DNA of 13,041 nt from NCBI GenBank assembly GCA_016210785.1, contig JACQTN010000470.1:1-13041 (forward strand), given 5' to 3'. The position numbers and the translations under genes were made by a program. The notes beneath the pieces are model-generated. The model saw nothing but the letters and a program-made list of their open reading frames with translations. It made no database searches and was not told the DNA's origin. This document shows positions 12,243 to 13,041 of this stretch, piece by piece (the stretch's first letter is position 1; each line of letters starts with the position of its first letter). The DNA comes from Armatimonadota bacterium. GTDB taxonomy: Bacteria > Sysuimicrobiota > Sysuimicrobiia > Sysuimicrobiales > JACQTN01.

Positions 12243-13041
12243 TGAACATGGGCGGGACACCATCGTGGCGCGTTGGCATTGACGTGGGCGGGACCTTCAC
12301 CGATCTCTGCCTGGTGGACGCGACCGGACGGCGCATTATACTCGCCAAAGTACTTACCACTCCGCGGGATCTTGCGCGTGGCGTGATTTCCGGCCTGGAA
12401 CGGGCACTGGCCGCCGGCGGCGTGCCGGCGTCGATGGTGACGCACATTATCCATGGCACGACCGTGGCCACCAACGCCATCATTGAGCGCAAGGGGGCCA
12501 GGACGGCGCTGATCACCACGCGCGGCTTCCGGGACGTCCTCGAGATAGGGCGCGAGTTCCGCTACGACACCGACGATCCCTATATCGTGTTTCCCGAGCC
12601 GCTGGTGCCGCGGTGGCTGCGCCGAGAGGTCACGGAGCGGGTGACCGCGTCTGGTGAGGTTCTGGCCGAGCCCGACTCCGGCGAGATCGCTGCGCTGGCC
12701 AGGGAACTGTTGGACGTCGGGGTGGAGTCGGTGGCCATCGCGTTTCTCCATGCCTACGCGGACCATCGCCATGAACGGGCCGCGGCGGTGAGGTTTGCGG
12801 AGATCGCCCCGGCGGTCTCGGTGAGCACCTCCGCGGAAGTGGCGCGCCAGGAACGAGAGTTCGAACGCACGTCAACCTGCGTGCTCAACGCCTATGTAAA
12901 ACCGCTGGTGAACCGCTATCTCGGGCGGCTGGAGTCCGGACTCAGCAACGTTGGCGCCGGCGGCCGGCTGATGATCAAGATGTCATCCGGTGGAATGGCC
13001 GATGTGTCCACGGAGCGGGCGGTCGCGGTGCGACTGGTGGA
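12242..13041 (+). CDS. hyuA: Hydantoinase A / 5-oxoprolinase A family subunit, partial (runs off the right edge)
   Basis: The first 266 residues of the HyuA-type subunit; complete proteins are near 650-700 residues, so well under half is present. The ASKHA-like ATP-binding start WRVGIDVGGTFTDLCLVD (9-26) is clear, followed by IHGTTVATNAIIERKGART (70-88), GFRDVLEIGRE (95-105), the Asp-rich YDTDDPYI segment and QEREFERTSTCVLNAYV (203-219). The sequence stops within the loop that normally leads to the SGPAAG motif. The subunit activates its substrate by phosphorylation with ATP, and HyuB completes ring opening or carboxylation. The ATG at 12242 overlaps the hyuB TGA by one base; a second ATG at 12248 is also possible. 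It is clearly in an operon with the aminotransferase and hyuB. Confidence 0.92.
   Translation, partial: MNMGGTPSWRVGIDVGGTFTDLCLVDATGRRIILAKVLTTPRDLARGVISGLERALAAGGVPASMVTHIIHGTTVATNAIIERKGARTALITTRGFRDVLEIGREFRYDTDDPYIVFPEPLVPRWLRREVTERVTASGEVLAEPDSGEIAALARELLDVGVESVAIAFLHAYADHRHERAAAVRFAEIAPAVSVSTSAEVARQEREFERTSTCVLNAYVKPLVNRYLGRLESGLSNVGAGGRLMIKMSSGGMADVSTERAVAVRLV

Noticed and set aside
11082..12263. A 393-codon minus-strand frame over hydantoinase B
   Set aside because: It is antisense to clear HyuB motifs and has no recognisable protein pattern.
1..13041. CRISPR arrays, tRNA or rRNA genes, insertion sequences, phage or defence genes
   Set aside because: I looked for regular repeats, cloverleaf folds, transposase motifs and terminal repeats and saw none. 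The gene content is metabolic.

Overview
The window is GC-rich bacterial DNA with densely packed genes, several GTG starts and strong Shine-Dalgarno sites on most metabolic genes. The gene content (peptide-type ABC importer, hydantoinase, amidohydrolases, FAH-family and alpha/beta hydrolases) suits a free-living heterotroph, perhaps from soil or subsurface. No marker gene is present, so I do not assign a phylum. There are only two clearly AT-rich islands, at about 1856-1905 and 8437-8463. Each is a regulator promoter.

Layout. (a) 1-286: no convincing gene. (b) 287-1849, minus strand: an HxlR-type regulator with an SCP2-like C-terminal domain, then an alpha/beta hydrolase with an aspartate nucleophile. 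They look like one operon read from an extended -10 promoter placed so that the regulator mRNA should be leaderless. (c) 1944-2156: a fragment matching only the C-terminal end of a LivM-type branched-chain amino acid permease, probably a relic. (d) 2198-7142, plus strand: a Dpp/Opp-type importer without its ATPases (DppB, DppC, substrate-binding protein), followed by two isochorismatase-superfamily hydrolases. A strong Shine-Dalgarno site serves a 12-codon mini-ORF whose stop overlaps the dppB start. A 17-bp perfect hairpin separates the binding-protein gene from the first hydrolase, and a terminator-like hairpin follows the second. (e) 7417-8379, minus strand: an FAH-family hydrolase. (f) 8464-13041, plus strand and divergent from (e): a GntR/FCD regulator, a dialkylglycine-decarboxylase-like class III aminotransferase, hydantoinase B, and the 5' part of hydantoinase A, which runs off the window. 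The last three genes are essentially butted or overlapping.

How it may work together. The importer-hydrolase block looks like an uptake-and-hydrolysis unit for a small amide or N-carbamoyl compound. The two hydrolases are colinear paralogs. One keeps the Asp29-Lys132-Cys165 triad; the other has Ser at 165. The GntR block combines an ATP-dependent hydantoinase/oxoprolinase-type enzyme with a PLP enzyme and, across the shared control region, an FAH enzyme. Hydantoin ring opening followed by N-carbamoyl amide hydrolysis would link the two blocks, but that link is inference: they are separate transcription units.
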